Below are positions 43,199 to 52,524 of a DNA stretch of 64,000 nucleotides, in pieces. The stretch is from positions 8,246,001-8,310,000 of the forward strand of contig OZ245717.1 in assembly GCA_965226945.1 (NCBI GenBank), read 5' to 3'. Below the pieces are notes generated by a model. The model searched no databases. It was not told the origin of the DNA and saw nothing but the letters and a program-made list of their open reading frames with translations. Position 1 is the first letter of the stretch, and each line of letters begins with the position of its first letter. A program made the translations under genes and the position numbers. Origin of the DNA: SYLG01 sp965226945 (GTDB taxonomy: Bacteria; Planctomycetota; Planctomycetia; Gemmatales; Gemmataceae).

Positions 43199-44535
43199 CC
43201 GCCGAGAATCCTTCCTTTGCCAAGAACATCTCCCCCGTAGCGTCCGCCGACGACAGTAAAGCCTCGTCTTCGGAAAGCGCGAGTACGCCCGGGCCGATCA
43301 ATAGGCGCTTTTGGCAATTAAAAAGATCCCTTTTTGCTTTTTTTGCCGCGCTCAGCGTTCTGACGGTCATCGCGCTTCCTTTCCTTAACGCTCGATACGC
43401 AACCCATCTGCTTGAAAAGTCTCATCCGGCCGAGGCTCTCTGGCACTGGGAAATGGCGTTAAGGTTTTACCCCTGGTGGAAAGAAGCGCGTGTCCAGGCC
43501 TGTATCGCGGCACGCCAGGCTGGAGATTTTGATCGAGCCTGGCTGCACCTGTCGGCACTGGAACAAGAGGGGACCAACCTTGAGGGGGATGGCCCCTTGC
43601 TCTGGGCGATGATTCGCGCTTCGCGCGGAGACCTGGCCCTCGTCGAGGCCAAGCTCATTGAAATCTGGAACCGCAACCGCCTGGAACGCTCCGACATCCC
43701 CGGAGCGCTCGCGGAAGGGTATTTGCGCATGTTCCGCCTGCCTGATGCGCTGGCGATTACATCGGAGTGGCTCAAAGCCGATCCCACTTCGATCCGGGCC
43801 CATGTTCTAAGGGCCGACGCCTGGTACCGGGCTCGCTCACCGGACAATGCCGTACCTGCGCTGCAAGAAGTCATCGATCTGGATCCAGGACAGATCGAGT
43901 CGCGTTTTCACCTGGCATTGGCGCTTTTGGATAAAGCCCGCTACGACGAAGGCCTCGAACAACTGAATCTGGTGGCGAACGTCTGGCCGGACAATACGCT
44001 CGTCAGTTGCCGCCAGGCGCGCTCCCTTTTCATGCTGGGTCGCGAGAAGCAGGCGCGGACGCTGATTGCGCGCCAGCTTGCGCGCTTTCCCAGCGATGCC
44101 AAACTGATCTCGACGCTGGGTCAGATCGACCTTTTGAGCGGCAGAAACGAGGAGGCCGCTACCTTGTTTCGTCAGGCTCTTGCGCTTCGGCCGGCCGACT
44201 ACCAGTCGATATATTCGCTATCGCAAGCGCTTGGGCGCCTCGGTCAAAGAGAAGAAAGCCAGAAGTGGGCCAAGGAAGCCGAGAAGATCAAAATCAAACT
44301 CGAACGGCTGAACGAGATTACCTCCAAGGAGATCGCCCAAAAGCCGCTGGATCCAGCTCTTCACGAAGAACTGGGTTTGCTCTATGAAGCCACCGGACAA
44401 TCGCTTTCGGCAAGGGCGTGGCTTGAGAGCGCCACGCGGATCGACCCCCGGCGCGATTCGGCGCGCGAGGCGCTGCAAAGGGTGCGAGCCAAGTTGGCGG
44501 CTTCAAGCCCCGATTCGTTGCGAGACCAGGAATAG
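43195..44535 (+). CDS. Membrane-anchored TPR protein B, paralogue of protein A
   Basis: The start overlaps the preceding stop (ATGA, 43195-43198). The 446-aa protein has a membrane helix at about residues 47-65 (LFAFFAALSVLTVIALPFL) and TPR-like repeats (DFDRAWLHLSALEQEG, DNAVPALQEVIDLDPGQIESRFHLALALLDKARYDEGLEQL, EEAATLFRQALALRPADYQ). The C-terminal repeat region (KLERLNEITSKEIAQKPLDPALHEELGLLY) aligns with the corresponding part of protein A, suggesting tandem duplication. It ends 114 bp from the convergent FG-GAP gene. Confidence 0.85.
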   Translation: MTAENPSFAKNISPVASADDSKASSSESASTPGPINRRFWQLKRSLFAFFAALSVLTVIALPFLNARYATHLLEKSHPAEALWHWEMALRFYPWWKEARVQACIAARQAGDFDRAWLHLSALEQEGTNLEGDGPLLWAMIRASRGDLALVEAKLIEIWNRNRLERSDIPGALAEGYLRMFRLPDALAITSEWLKADPTSIRAHVLRADAWYRARSPDNAVPALQEVIDLDPGQIESRFHLALALLDKARYDEGLEQLNLVANVWPDNTLVSCRQARSLFMLGREKQARTLIARQLARFPSDAKLISTLGQIDLLSGRNEEAATLFRQALALRPADYQSIYSLSQALGRLGQREESQKWAKEAEKIKIKLERLNEITSKEIAQKPLDPALHEELGLLYEATGQSLSARAWLESATRIDPRRDSAREALQRVRAKLAASSPDSLRDQE

Positions 44536-44649
44536 TCGCGGCCCGATCAGACAGTTGCGGGCGCGCCCTCCAAGTCGGAAGGATCTCAATTCCAAATCAG
44601 GTCACCCGCGCAGATCGTGCCGGCCAGCACGGGAGCTCTCACCGGAAGA

Positions 44650-46368
44650 TCAACGCTCGTCAGCAGGCCTGCGGTAAAGAACAACGGGCGGGCCCTTTCC
44701 TGAAAAGTCGCCCACGGCGATGCCGCGATCGCCGTTCGCCCAAAAATCGCCCACCTCGCAGGCCACATGATCGGCAGTCACGGATTCGACCCACCTGGGC
44801 GTATACACCCCCAGGAAATCGGGCTGCCACCAGAGCACCGATTCCAGTTTCATCGCCTCACGCTGTGCAAATCCCTCACGCGGCAAGAAGGCCACCGAAA
44901 CGATCTCGGCAAATCGTGTTTTCTTATCTGGCACGGGATGGAACCCGGGGTTTGCCTTCCCCTCTTTCCTGCTTTCCGCCGGCCGGCTGTGAACACCCGC
45001 GAAGACGAGCGCACGGTGGACACCGTACATCGGGCCGACGGAATGATGCTCGAACTGCAAATGCCCCTTGTTTTCGAGCCAAAACACTCCGTGATAGGGT
45101 TTTAAGAGATAAGGTTGGTCCAAAACATCCCCATTGCTGACAAGCAGGTCCAGGTCACCGTCGCCATCCAGGTCGGCCTGCTGAATGCCGCTGCTGCCCA
45201 GTCCCGGGTGAGCGCCCTGATGGATCGTCGTGGCTTCAAACTTTCCCCGGCCGCGATTCAAATAGAGGGTGACGGCTTCGTGCTCCTGACCAAACAGAGC
45301 GACGAAGTCCATTCTGCCATCGCCATCCCAGTCGTGAACGGGGACATGAATCGCCCCGTGACGCGTATCGACGACGCTGGCGTCGAATTTCCACGACTGT
45401 GCATCCAACGCGGGCGCGCCTTCCCGTTGCTGCAAATAATAGACCTCTCCGGTCTGGTTCCATCCAAAGGCCGCGACCACCAATTCGATAAGGCCACGCG
45501 AGCGGTCTTGAATGACGCCAATGTCCGTCACCCGGCCAACCTCCGCAAGCAAGGTGACGGGGGCAAGCAGGCCGGCCTTCGAGCCGCGAAACCAGAGAGC
45601 CTTTCCTTTTTTGGCATCGGTCGGCAAGAAACTCCCCAAGTCGCTCACAAGCAGGTCGGCAAATCCATCGGCATCGAGATCGGCCACTTCGACATGGGCC
45701 GGGTGAGCCACCCGTGCCAATTTGGACCACCCTTGTAGGGGCTTGCGTGGGTTCCAGGAGGCGATACCGCCGCTGCGCATATCGCAAGCGATCAACACGG
45801 GCCCTTCTTCCGGCTGCAGAGTTGCCCATTTGAGATGGGAAATGGCGAAAGGGACCCCTTTTTTGTCTTGAGTTACGCCGGCGCTGGGTGTTTTCGATTC
45901 TCCTGAACCGCCGTGTGGGGCGTGGGACAAGGTTTCGCTTTGAGGCCAATCTTTGTATTCGGGCCAGGAGGAGGTCTCGATCCTTTGCCAGCCCGGTGCC
46001 GGTTCAGGCCTTTGCGTCCGGATGGGCAACGACTCGGGAGCCGACTCTTCGTACCACTTCACCACCGCCAATAGCGGCGGCGCCTTCAAGGGCAATCCGG
46101 ATTTTTCAAAGAACTGAAAGCCCCGCTCGACCTCCATTTTCCAGGCCGATTTGGGAAAGATCGAGGCATCGGGCAGCGCATGGCAGTCGCCACAAAAGGA
46201 CGCGATCGCCTCGGGCGTCGCCTTGCGAGTCGCACGGTCTTCCTCCGCTAGCCCCAATCCCTGCCCATCGGGATCTCTTTGTCGCGCAAAAAAGAAAGCG
46301 AAGACCCCTGCCAGGAGCAGGATGGCGCTCAATCCGCTAGCCAGGGTCCAAAGAAATCTCTTGCTCAT
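44650..46368 (-). CDS. FG-GAP/VCBS repeat protein with an N-terminal heme motif
   Basis: The 572-aa protein has an N-terminal membrane helix or signal (LWTLASGLSAILLLAGVFAFFFA), a single heme-binding motif CGDCH near residue 60 followed by LPDASIFPKSAW, then FG-GAP/VCBS propeller blades (VEVADLDADGFADLLVSDLGSF, VHDWDGDGRMDFVALFGQ, ADLDGDGDLDLLVSNGD) that probably bind Ca2+. It is likely periplasmic and anchored. Fusion of one cytochrome c-like motif to FG-GAP blades is a planctomycete habit; the function is unknown. It lies 110 bp downstream of the large membrane protein gene. Confidence 0.85.
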   Translation of the reverse strand: MSKRFLWTLASGLSAILLLAGVFAFFFARQRDPDGQGLGLAEEDRATRKATPEAIASFCGDCHALPDASIFPKSAWKMEVERGFQFFEKSGLPLKAPPLLAVVKWYEESAPESLPIRTQRPEPAPGWQRIETSSWPEYKDWPQSETLSHAPHGGSGESKTPSAGVTQDKKGVPFAISHLKWATLQPEEGPVLIACDMRSGGIASWNPRKPLQGWSKLARVAHPAHVEVADLDADGFADLLVSDLGSFLPTDAKKGKALWFRGSKAGLLAPVTLLAEVGRVTDIGVIQDRSRGLIELVVAAFGWNQTGEVYYLQQREGAPALDAQSWKFDASVVDTRHGAIHVPVHDWDGDGRMDFVALFGQEHEAVTLYLNRGRGKFEATTIHQGAHPGLGSSGIQQADLDGDGDLDLLVSNGDVLDQPYLLKPYHGVFWLENKGHLQFEHHSVGPMYGVHRALVFAGVHSRPAESRKEGKANPGFHPVPDKKTRFAEIVSVAFLPREGFAQREAMKLESVLWWQPDFLGVYTPRWVESVTADHVACEVGDFWANGDRGIAVGDFSGKGPPVVLYRRPADER

Positions 46369-46478
46369 TACTGCCCGCCATCCTTTGCCGCCGCGATCAT
46401 GCCAACACGAATTGACTGGCCCGGGCCAATTGGGACACCCTCATGGGTCTGATTCCTGTGTTTGCCCCGTGTGGACGG

Positions 46479-48947
46479 TCACGAAGGGCCCGCGGCCTGG
46501 CGGTAAGCCTGCCGTTCGCGACGCAACGTTTCCAGAAATTGAATCTGTTTGCCAATCTGTTCGCCGAGCAGAAACAGCTCCGCTTCATTCTCCCATTGCT
46601 GGGCCGCGATGTAGCCCGCCGGCATCCAGCCGTGCTGCGGCAATGCCGCCGCCGCCGCGGTCAGCGGGAAGTTATCTTTCAGGCGCTTTGCCAGTTCCTT
46701 GCGGTCCGCCTGAAGTTCTCCGATCAGTCCGTTCAACTTGGGCGAAGAGGAACCCGGCGGATCGAGGATCGCTTCGGCCGAAGCTTCCCACCAGGCCATC
46801 GCCGGAAATTTCCAGGTTGCGGCGACGCCCTTGCCACGCGCATAGGGCCATTCCACCAGCCCCAGATCACGGTCCAGCCGGATGGCCTTCAACTCACTCA
46901 GCAACTGGGCGGCTTCCGCGGCGTAGCCCAGCGAAAACATCAATTCCATACGCAGTTTGATTCCCGCCGGACCAAACAAAACCGGATCGGAACTGGAAAG
47001 TTCTTCAAGCGCCAGGCCTTTGAGACCCAGCCGATTGGCATCCCGGAGCCGGGCCAGCGTCTTGCCCTCGCTCAAGGGGCGATAAAAAGCCAGCTCATTG
47101 GCAAGATCGAGGACCCGCCATTCGGCGAGTGAATAACCGGCGTCTCGGCCGAGCCGCCTTTTCGCCTTGTAAGCATCCCATTCCACCGCACTGTCGAGTG
47201 CGTTCTGCCTTGCCAGCAGATCCTCAAGCAGGTTGCTCGCTCTGCCATCGCTCGGATCGCGGGCCAGTGATTGGCGCAGGTCGTGACACACCTGGGCCAG
47301 ACGAAACGACTCGACGAAGGGAACCATTCCTCCGGCCTCGAGTTCGAGGACAAAGCGGATCAATCCCGCTTCGGCCTTGATCGCCCAGGCCAGCGATTCA
47401 TTGCGCTTTTGCGCAAAAGCTTGAGCAATTTGCCGCTCTGCTCGATCCAAAATCGCCCCCAGTGCCGCCTGCCGTTCGCGATTTCGGTTCAGCTTGGCAA
47501 AGCCCTGCCGCCTGGCCTCAAACCACGCAAGCGTCAGACAAGCTTCGGCTGCCGGGTCGCTCGACCCGCCCGCGAAGATGTCGCGCAATGCCTCGCGGTC
47601 GTCCTTCTGACCTGATTCGAGCACCGCGACCGTACCGGAAATCTGAATTGGATAGCGCGGTAGAGACTCAAGAACTTCAAGCAGGTCTTTTGCCGCCAAT
47701 CGAGGGGACGGACTGCCCACCCAGATGGTGGCATTTGCCGACTGCGCCAAGGCGCCTTTCTCGGTCAATACCATCCGCTTGAGATCAGGCTCCATCAGCG
47801 CATGCGCATGGACCCAGGCCGAGGTGGTGACGAACGCAGACTGTTCCTCTTTGGTTGAGGTACGCGAACCCATCGGGGCCGCATTGGTCCTGGCGAGCGT
47901 GGCAAAAGCGGCGTGCTCGTCAAAGCGCCCCGCAAACGCATGTCCCGCAAACAGGACTCGCCAACCGAGTAGGGCATCGGCGCACAAAAGGCCAACCAAA
48001 ATCGATCGTGTCGCACCAAAAAGCAGATCCCAGGTTGCCGCCCTTTCCGACGAGAGCCACCGGGCCATGCCGACTGCGCCCAACAGGGAGAACAAAAGAA
48101 GCAGACCATAAACGATTTTCAGATGGTCGAGCGCCATCCAGCGATCGCCTTCGGTCGCCAAGGGCAAAAGCAGGGCACTCCGAAGATCCACCATGTCAAG
48201 AGACAATGCCGCCAAGCCAAAAAGGCCGCTACCGAACCTGGCCGCCAGAGGGAGGTTTCCCTTGGTGGCGCTGCTCCAGGCAAGCACCCAGGAAAAGGGG
48301 GCCGCGAAAAACCAGACCGCCTGGACTAGGAGGAGGAGGGCCGCTCTTTGCGGTACGCCAAAGAGCAACCAGAGCGCAAGAAGCAGATAACCAAGGGGCA
48401 GACTGCCCGGCGCGTTGAGCCCGGGCAAAAACAAGGCCAGGCAAACGAGCGCACTTCCGACGCGCAGGCGCGAGCGGCCTACGTAAATCAGGCAGGCGAG
48501 CAACACCAATTGCATCACTAAAAGCAGTCCGAGCACGGCGAACCCGCCGCCAAGCCCAAAGCTCAGGCCCCAGAGCAGATCCGAAAGCGGGTGCATGACT
48601 CTGGCCAATTCGCGCAAGGTCGCCGGCCAGAAGTCTGGATACCAGTGACCCCGAAGGTATTCCAGGCCGCGTCCCGTGGCGTACCAGCCGTCCACCGTCG
48701 GAAGATTTTGCAACCAAAAGAGGGTGAATATCAACAGGCCAATAACGACCATAAAACAGTAAGCGAAAAATTCCCGCGAAAATGCACCGGGAATTCGGTC
48801 TGAAAGAGTATTGGCGCTGTGCCCGGAGGCGTGCGGCGGGACTGCCGGCAGGGAATGACCCGCCGCCAAGCTCGCGCCGCCAACGCTCCCGGCGATCTCG
48901 ACTTGGCGGTTACGGTTCTGGTCGTGTTCCAAAGGGTCGTTCTTCAA
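46479..48947 (-). CDS. Large membrane protein of unknown function with helical repeat C-terminal half
   Basis: The first half of the 822-aa protein has about nine to ten hydrophobic segments (FFAYCFMVVIGLLIFTLFWL, LGGGFAVLGLLLVMQLVLLACLIY, LLLVQAVWFFAAPFSWVLAW), with a WYATGRGLEYLRGHWYPDFWPAT loop near the first helix. This resembles, weakly, the layout of GT39-type or other polytopic glycosyltransferases. The second half is polar and alpha-helical, possibly TPR-like. The start overlaps the preceding gene's stop by 4 nt. I do not recognise the family and propose only that it works with its coupled FG-GAP and TPR neighbours. Confidence 0.78.
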   Translation of the reverse strand: MKNDPLEHDQNRNRQVEIAGSVGGASLAAGHSLPAVPPHASGHSANTLSDRIPGAFSREFFAYCFMVVIGLLIFTLFWLQNLPTVDGWYATGRGLEYLRGHWYPDFWPATLRELARVMHPLSDLLWGLSFGLGGGFAVLGLLLVMQLVLLACLIYVGRSRLRVGSALVCLALFLPGLNAPGSLPLGYLLLALWLLFGVPQRAALLLLVQAVWFFAAPFSWVLAWSSATKGNLPLAARFGSGLFGLAALSLDMVDLRSALLLPLATEGDRWMALDHLKIVYGLLLLFSLLGAVGMARWLSSERAATWDLLFGATRSILVGLLCADALLGWRVLFAGHAFAGRFDEHAAFATLARTNAAPMGSRTSTKEEQSAFVTTSAWVHAHALMEPDLKRMVLTEKGALAQSANATIWVGSPSPRLAAKDLLEVLESLPRYPIQISGTVAVLESGQKDDREALRDIFAGGSSDPAAEACLTLAWFEARRQGFAKLNRNRERQAALGAILDRAERQIAQAFAQKRNESLAWAIKAEAGLIRFVLELEAGGMVPFVESFRLAQVCHDLRQSLARDPSDGRASNLLEDLLARQNALDSAVEWDAYKAKRRLGRDAGYSLAEWRVLDLANELAFYRPLSEGKTLARLRDANRLGLKGLALEELSSSDPVLFGPAGIKLRMELMFSLGYAAEAAQLLSELKAIRLDRDLGLVEWPYARGKGVAATWKFPAMAWWEASAEAILDPPGSSSPKLNGLIGELQADRKELAKRLKDNFPLTAAAAALPQHGWMPAGYIAAQQWENEAELFLLGEQIGKQIQFLETLRRERQAYRQAAGPS

Positions 48948-50512
48948 GGAAAGGTCATCCTGCGAAGTATGGCCGCGGTTTCGGGAAAGGCGGCTTCATG
49001 AAGGGGCTCTCGTCCCGAGGGGGAAGTTTCGGCCAATTCCTGGCCAAGCGGTTTCGCCTTAAAGTCCAAATCCTTAGCAACGAGCCGATCCTGACGCGCC
49101 CAGGCCGCAAACACCCGCGCGCCCAGAAGGCCGGGGTTTCGTTGCAACAGCCTGGTCGAACAGGCGAGCAAGAGCGGTTTGTCGTCAAGCCAAAAGGCCA
49201 ATCGACATTTTAGCAACAAGATTTCTTCTTGCCCCGATGATGGCGCTGAGCCCGGAAGCGATTCTTGCCCCGCGGAAGGCGATGAGCCCGGAAGCGATTC
49301 TTGAAGCGAACGCGCGGACCAGTTACTTGGTTTCGGTTCGATTTTTTCGAGTGCGTCTTGCCAGATTTCGCGGGCGCGGGGCCATTGTTGAACCTGGGCT
49401 TGGGCAATCCCCTTGGCAAGCGCCAGTTCTCCTTCGAGTAGAGAGATTTGCAAGTGGGTGGGAAACGCGCTTTTCGCATCCTGGATGATTGATTCCGCCT
49501 CACCAAATCGAAGGGCCTTGAGCTTGCAACGAATCAATCCCGCCAGGGCGCGCGAGTCTTTGCCAAAGGCGAGGATTTTTTCCAGTTCACCCGCGGCTTC
49601 CTGATATTGGCCTGCTGCTTCCAGACTCCAGGCCTGTTGAAAGGCACCCTTCAGTCCTTCCCTTGCGGGCCGGGTTTCGCGGACATAAGGATCGATCCAG
49701 GCCGCTTCCGCGCGTGCGGATTCTCTCTGGACTGAAAGATTGTCCGTTTCGGAACCGATCCGCACGACGCCTCGTTCCCCTTCAGAATGGGTCTCATTTT
49801 CGGTGTTTTTGCTATTTAGGGTGGCCAACGAACGCTTGAGTAGACCCAACCTGCGGCTCCAGTTGGGCCGCTCGGGGATTGTTCCGACTCGTGAACGAAA
49901 CGACTCGTCGCGCCCTTCCTCCCAGTCGAGTTCGGCCAGACGCAATTGAGCGAAATCGCCAAAGGGCGGACCGGGAGGAATCGACTCCAGTGCGGCGCGC
50001 TCGTCGTTCGCAAGACCCAGCCCCTGGTAGGCCTCGGCGAGGCGCAAGAGCGCGACCAGATTCTCCGGATCTCGGCTCTTGGCGAGAATCGCCGCTCGTT
50101 TGAGCGGTTCGATCGCCTTTTCGGGAAAAGCGGGCAATTGACTCCACCCGACCAGATACACCCATTTCGGATCGTTGGGATCCAGTTTCGCCGCCTGAAA
50201 AAAGCATGCACTCGCCTCTTCGGAAAAATCCGATTCCTTGAGGAGAATCCCGAGTGCGCCCCAGGATTGCGGCTTTCCTGGCGATTGCTTCACGAGCTCC
50301 ATTTGATAAGCCAGGGCGCTTCGCGTCATCGGATCGATCAGGTCTTGTGCCAGGATATTGCCAAGCAATTCCTCAGGCGCCGTCTGGATTTGAGGCCGGC
50401 AACCAGATAATAAGCAAAAAGCAACGGAAATAACGAAATAATAAAATGCATAAGTAAGTACCAACAGAATTGCTGGACACTTTTGGCAAAGTTCGTGACC
50501 TTGAACATTCAT
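48944..50512 (-). CDS. TPR protein with lipoprotein-like N terminus
   Basis: The 522-aa protein has a hydrophobic segment ending in a possible lipobox (ISVAFCLLSGC) near residue 38, then TPR-like pairs (SEEASACFFQAAKLDPNDPKWVYLVGW, QYQEAAGELEKILAFGKDSRALAGL, FGEAESIIQDAKSAFPTHLQISLLEGELALAKG). Near residue 415 is an internal 12-residue duplication (QESLPGSSPSAG, QESLPGSAPSSG), encoded by a 36-bp repeat around 49235-49310. It overlaps its upstream FG-GAP gene and its downstream membrane protein gene by 4 nt each, so all three are tightly coupled. Confidence 0.83.
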   Translation of the reverse strand: MNVQGHELCQKCPAILLVLTYAFYYFVISVAFCLLSGCRPQIQTAPEELLGNILAQDLIDPMTRSALAYQMELVKQSPGKPQSWGALGILLKESDFSEEASACFFQAAKLDPNDPKWVYLVGWSQLPAFPEKAIEPLKRAAILAKSRDPENLVALLRLAEAYQGLGLANDERAALESIPPGPPFGDFAQLRLAELDWEEGRDESFRSRVGTIPERPNWSRRLGLLKRSLATLNSKNTENETHSEGERGVVRIGSETDNLSVQRESARAEAAWIDPYVRETRPAREGLKGAFQQAWSLEAAGQYQEAAGELEKILAFGKDSRALAGLIRCKLKALRFGEAESIIQDAKSAFPTHLQISLLEGELALAKGIAQAQVQQWPRAREIWQDALEKIEPKPSNWSARSLQESLPGSSPSAGQESLPGSAPSSGQEEILLLKCRLAFWLDDKPLLLACSTRLLQRNPGLLGARVFAAWARQDRLVAKDLDFKAKPLGQELAETSPSGREPLHEAAFPETAAILRRMTFP

Positions 50513-52392
50513 GACTTTGCACCTCCCAGGTTTAGCAATTTGCCATCAGGTGCAAAGCTCCGCGACCCAGGATCCGGATTTCCCTTCTCTTTCTGAATGG
50601 CTTTCCCCTTCCCTTTCACGAAGTCGATTCGTCTGGGCATTGAGGCGCATGCAAACTCTTCCCGGCTTCCGTCTTGCCAAACGACCTGAAATCTTCGTGG
50701 AGCGGCATCCTCTGGGCTACGGACAAAAGCGGCCAGTTCCGAGGCGCTCAAGTAACTGCCCCCCATGCCGATGCCATGCACCCGTGAGGCGTCGGGACCA
50801 TTGACTTCCACCACCAATCCCGCGCAAGGCGCTCCCGTTTCTTTTTCGCGCAGGATCAATGCCGAACCCCGCGCGGTCGAACGATTGATCAAAACAAGCG
50901 GCGTCTGCGCGATCCGGCTGACGACAAGATCGGGCAGCCCGTCTCCATTGAGATCCCCCACCGCCAATCCCCGCGCCACATTGGCCTGGCCGCAAAGGCT
51001 TCCGACTTGATTGGAAATATCGAGAAAGCGCCCCTGCCCGATCCCCTTGAAGGCCAGATTTCTTTCGCGGTAGGGAGCGAGGCGGTCTTCAACGGGTGAG
51101 GCAATCCCCACTTGCGATCGAGTCTTGGCTTCCTGATTTGCCAGTTTTGTCGGCGCGGCCGAGATGCGGCCGTTGGCCAAAATCAGGTCCAGCTCGCCAT
51201 CCAGGTCGAAATCGGCGGCAACCGTTCCAAAGCCGGTGGAACGCTGGCCGGCCCCCAGAATTCCGGTGGGCCCCGTCCGGTCGCGAAACTGGCCAGCCAT
51301 GGTCTGCTGCCAGAAGGTGTGCGTTTCTTCCGCCAGATGAGGCATGAACAGGTCCAAACGCCCTCGCTTTTGAAAATCACCAAAGGCGATTCCCATCCCG
51401 GCCTGAGCTTTTCCCGAGGCGTTGTACGCGACGCCGCGGTCGAGCGCCTCCTCGGCGTAAAGCCCGTGAGAATGAGCGATCCAGAGATGGTTGGGTTGGC
51501 CGTCATTGGCCACCAGCAGGTCTAACGCGTTGTCATCATTGAAATCGGCGACGACAAGACCCAGGCCGGGACCTGGCTTGGCTCCCAGTCCTGCGGGCCC
51601 GGTTCGGTCGATGAATGCAAGTTGGCGCGGATCGCCTTGGCCTGGTGATCCCAGGTTCTTCCAGATACGGGCCGGTTGGCCGCCAAAAGCATGAGGCGGG
51701 CAATACTCACGCCGGCCCGAGGGGGCGGTGCATGGCCAGGTCGGGTCATAGCGGACATAGTTGGCAAGTGCCAGGTCGGGCCAGCCATCGCGATCAAGGT
51801 CTCCAACCGCGCAGGAGGTTCCCCAGGCCGGATTGATCACGCCGCAGCTCGCCGGTAATTGCGCGAACGCCGCTGCGGGCGGCGGCGTCCCCAGGTTCAT
51901 CCACACCCGCGCACCTTGAGACTCGCTGCTGGGGTACTCGGTAATCAGTAAATCCAGGCGACCGTCGCGGTTGAGGTCGCCCACCGCCACCCCCATGCAA
52001 AAAGCCGCGTAGTCCAAACCGTGGCCGGCAGGAGCCAGTTCGAATCGGCCAGGCGTTTTTTGCAAGTAGAGGCGATTGGGATTGCCGCGCGGGCCGCCAT
52101 TGTTCAAGACTAAGAGATCAAGCCGTCCATCTTGATCGGCATCGAAAAGCGCGATGCCGCTTCCCAGGATTTGCGGCATCAAATAGGCATCATCAAAGGG
52201 GCCGGCGTCATGCACTTCCTGGACGCCCCAGGTTTGCGATTCTTCGCGGAACCAATCGATCTGCGTTTGCGCCGGTTTTGGTTCCAACGCGGTCACTTCT
52301 GGTGCGGTTTGCGGCCCGGTGCGCACGATCGCCCAGACGATTCCCGCCAAACCCAGAGCGGCCGTGGCGGCCGCAATCCAACGCCCCTTCAT
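50509..52392 (-). CDS. FG-GAP repeat protein with ASPIC/UnbV domain (CRTAC1-like)
   Basis: The ATG at 52392 gives a 627-aa protein; a GTG six codons earlier is possible. It has an N-terminal membrane or signal helix (IAAATAALGLAGIVWAIV), then FG-GAP blades with the D-x-D-x-D pattern (ALFDADQDGRLDLLVLNNGG, VGDLNRDGRLDLLITEYP, VGDLDRDGWPDLALANY, VADFDLDGELDLILANG). A C-terminal ASPIC/UnbV domain follows (GAPCAGLVVEV, GGSYLSASELAAFVRSPEDA, FQVVWQDGSREEF). Such proteins resemble extracellular matrix proteins. It is the first gene of the coupled minus-strand set. Confidence 0.88.
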   Translation of the reverse strand: MKGRWIAAATAALGLAGIVWAIVRTGPQTAPEVTALEPKPAQTQIDWFREESQTWGVQEVHDAGPFDDAYLMPQILGSGIALFDADQDGRLDLLVLNNGGPRGNPNRLYLQKTPGRFELAPAGHGLDYAAFCMGVAVGDLNRDGRLDLLITEYPSSESQGARVWMNLGTPPPAAAFAQLPASCGVINPAWGTSCAVGDLDRDGWPDLALANYVRYDPTWPCTAPSGRREYCPPHAFGGQPARIWKNLGSPGQGDPRQLAFIDRTGPAGLGAKPGPGLGLVVADFNDDNALDLLVANDGQPNHLWIAHSHGLYAEEALDRGVAYNASGKAQAGMGIAFGDFQKRGRLDLFMPHLAEETHTFWQQTMAGQFRDRTGPTGILGAGQRSTGFGTVAADFDLDGELDLILANGRISAAPTKLANQEAKTRSQVGIASPVEDRLAPYRERNLAFKGIGQGRFLDISNQVGSLCGQANVARGLAVGDLNGDGLPDLVVSRIAQTPLVLINRSTARGSALILREKETGAPCAGLVVEVNGPDASRVHGIGMGGSYLSASELAAFVRSPEDAAPRRFQVVWQDGSREEFACASMPRRIDFVKGKGKAIQKEKGNPDPGSRSFAPDGKLLNLGGAKS

Positions 52393-52524
52393 GAGATCAT
52401 GATAACTCACTCATTGTGCCGAACAATACCAGGCCAGACCACTCGTCGGACCACTCTTCCGGGGCGCGCCGCCAAACCCGATCAGGGAACGACGACGGTA
52501 CCTGGTGCTTGAAGGAGAATTGCC

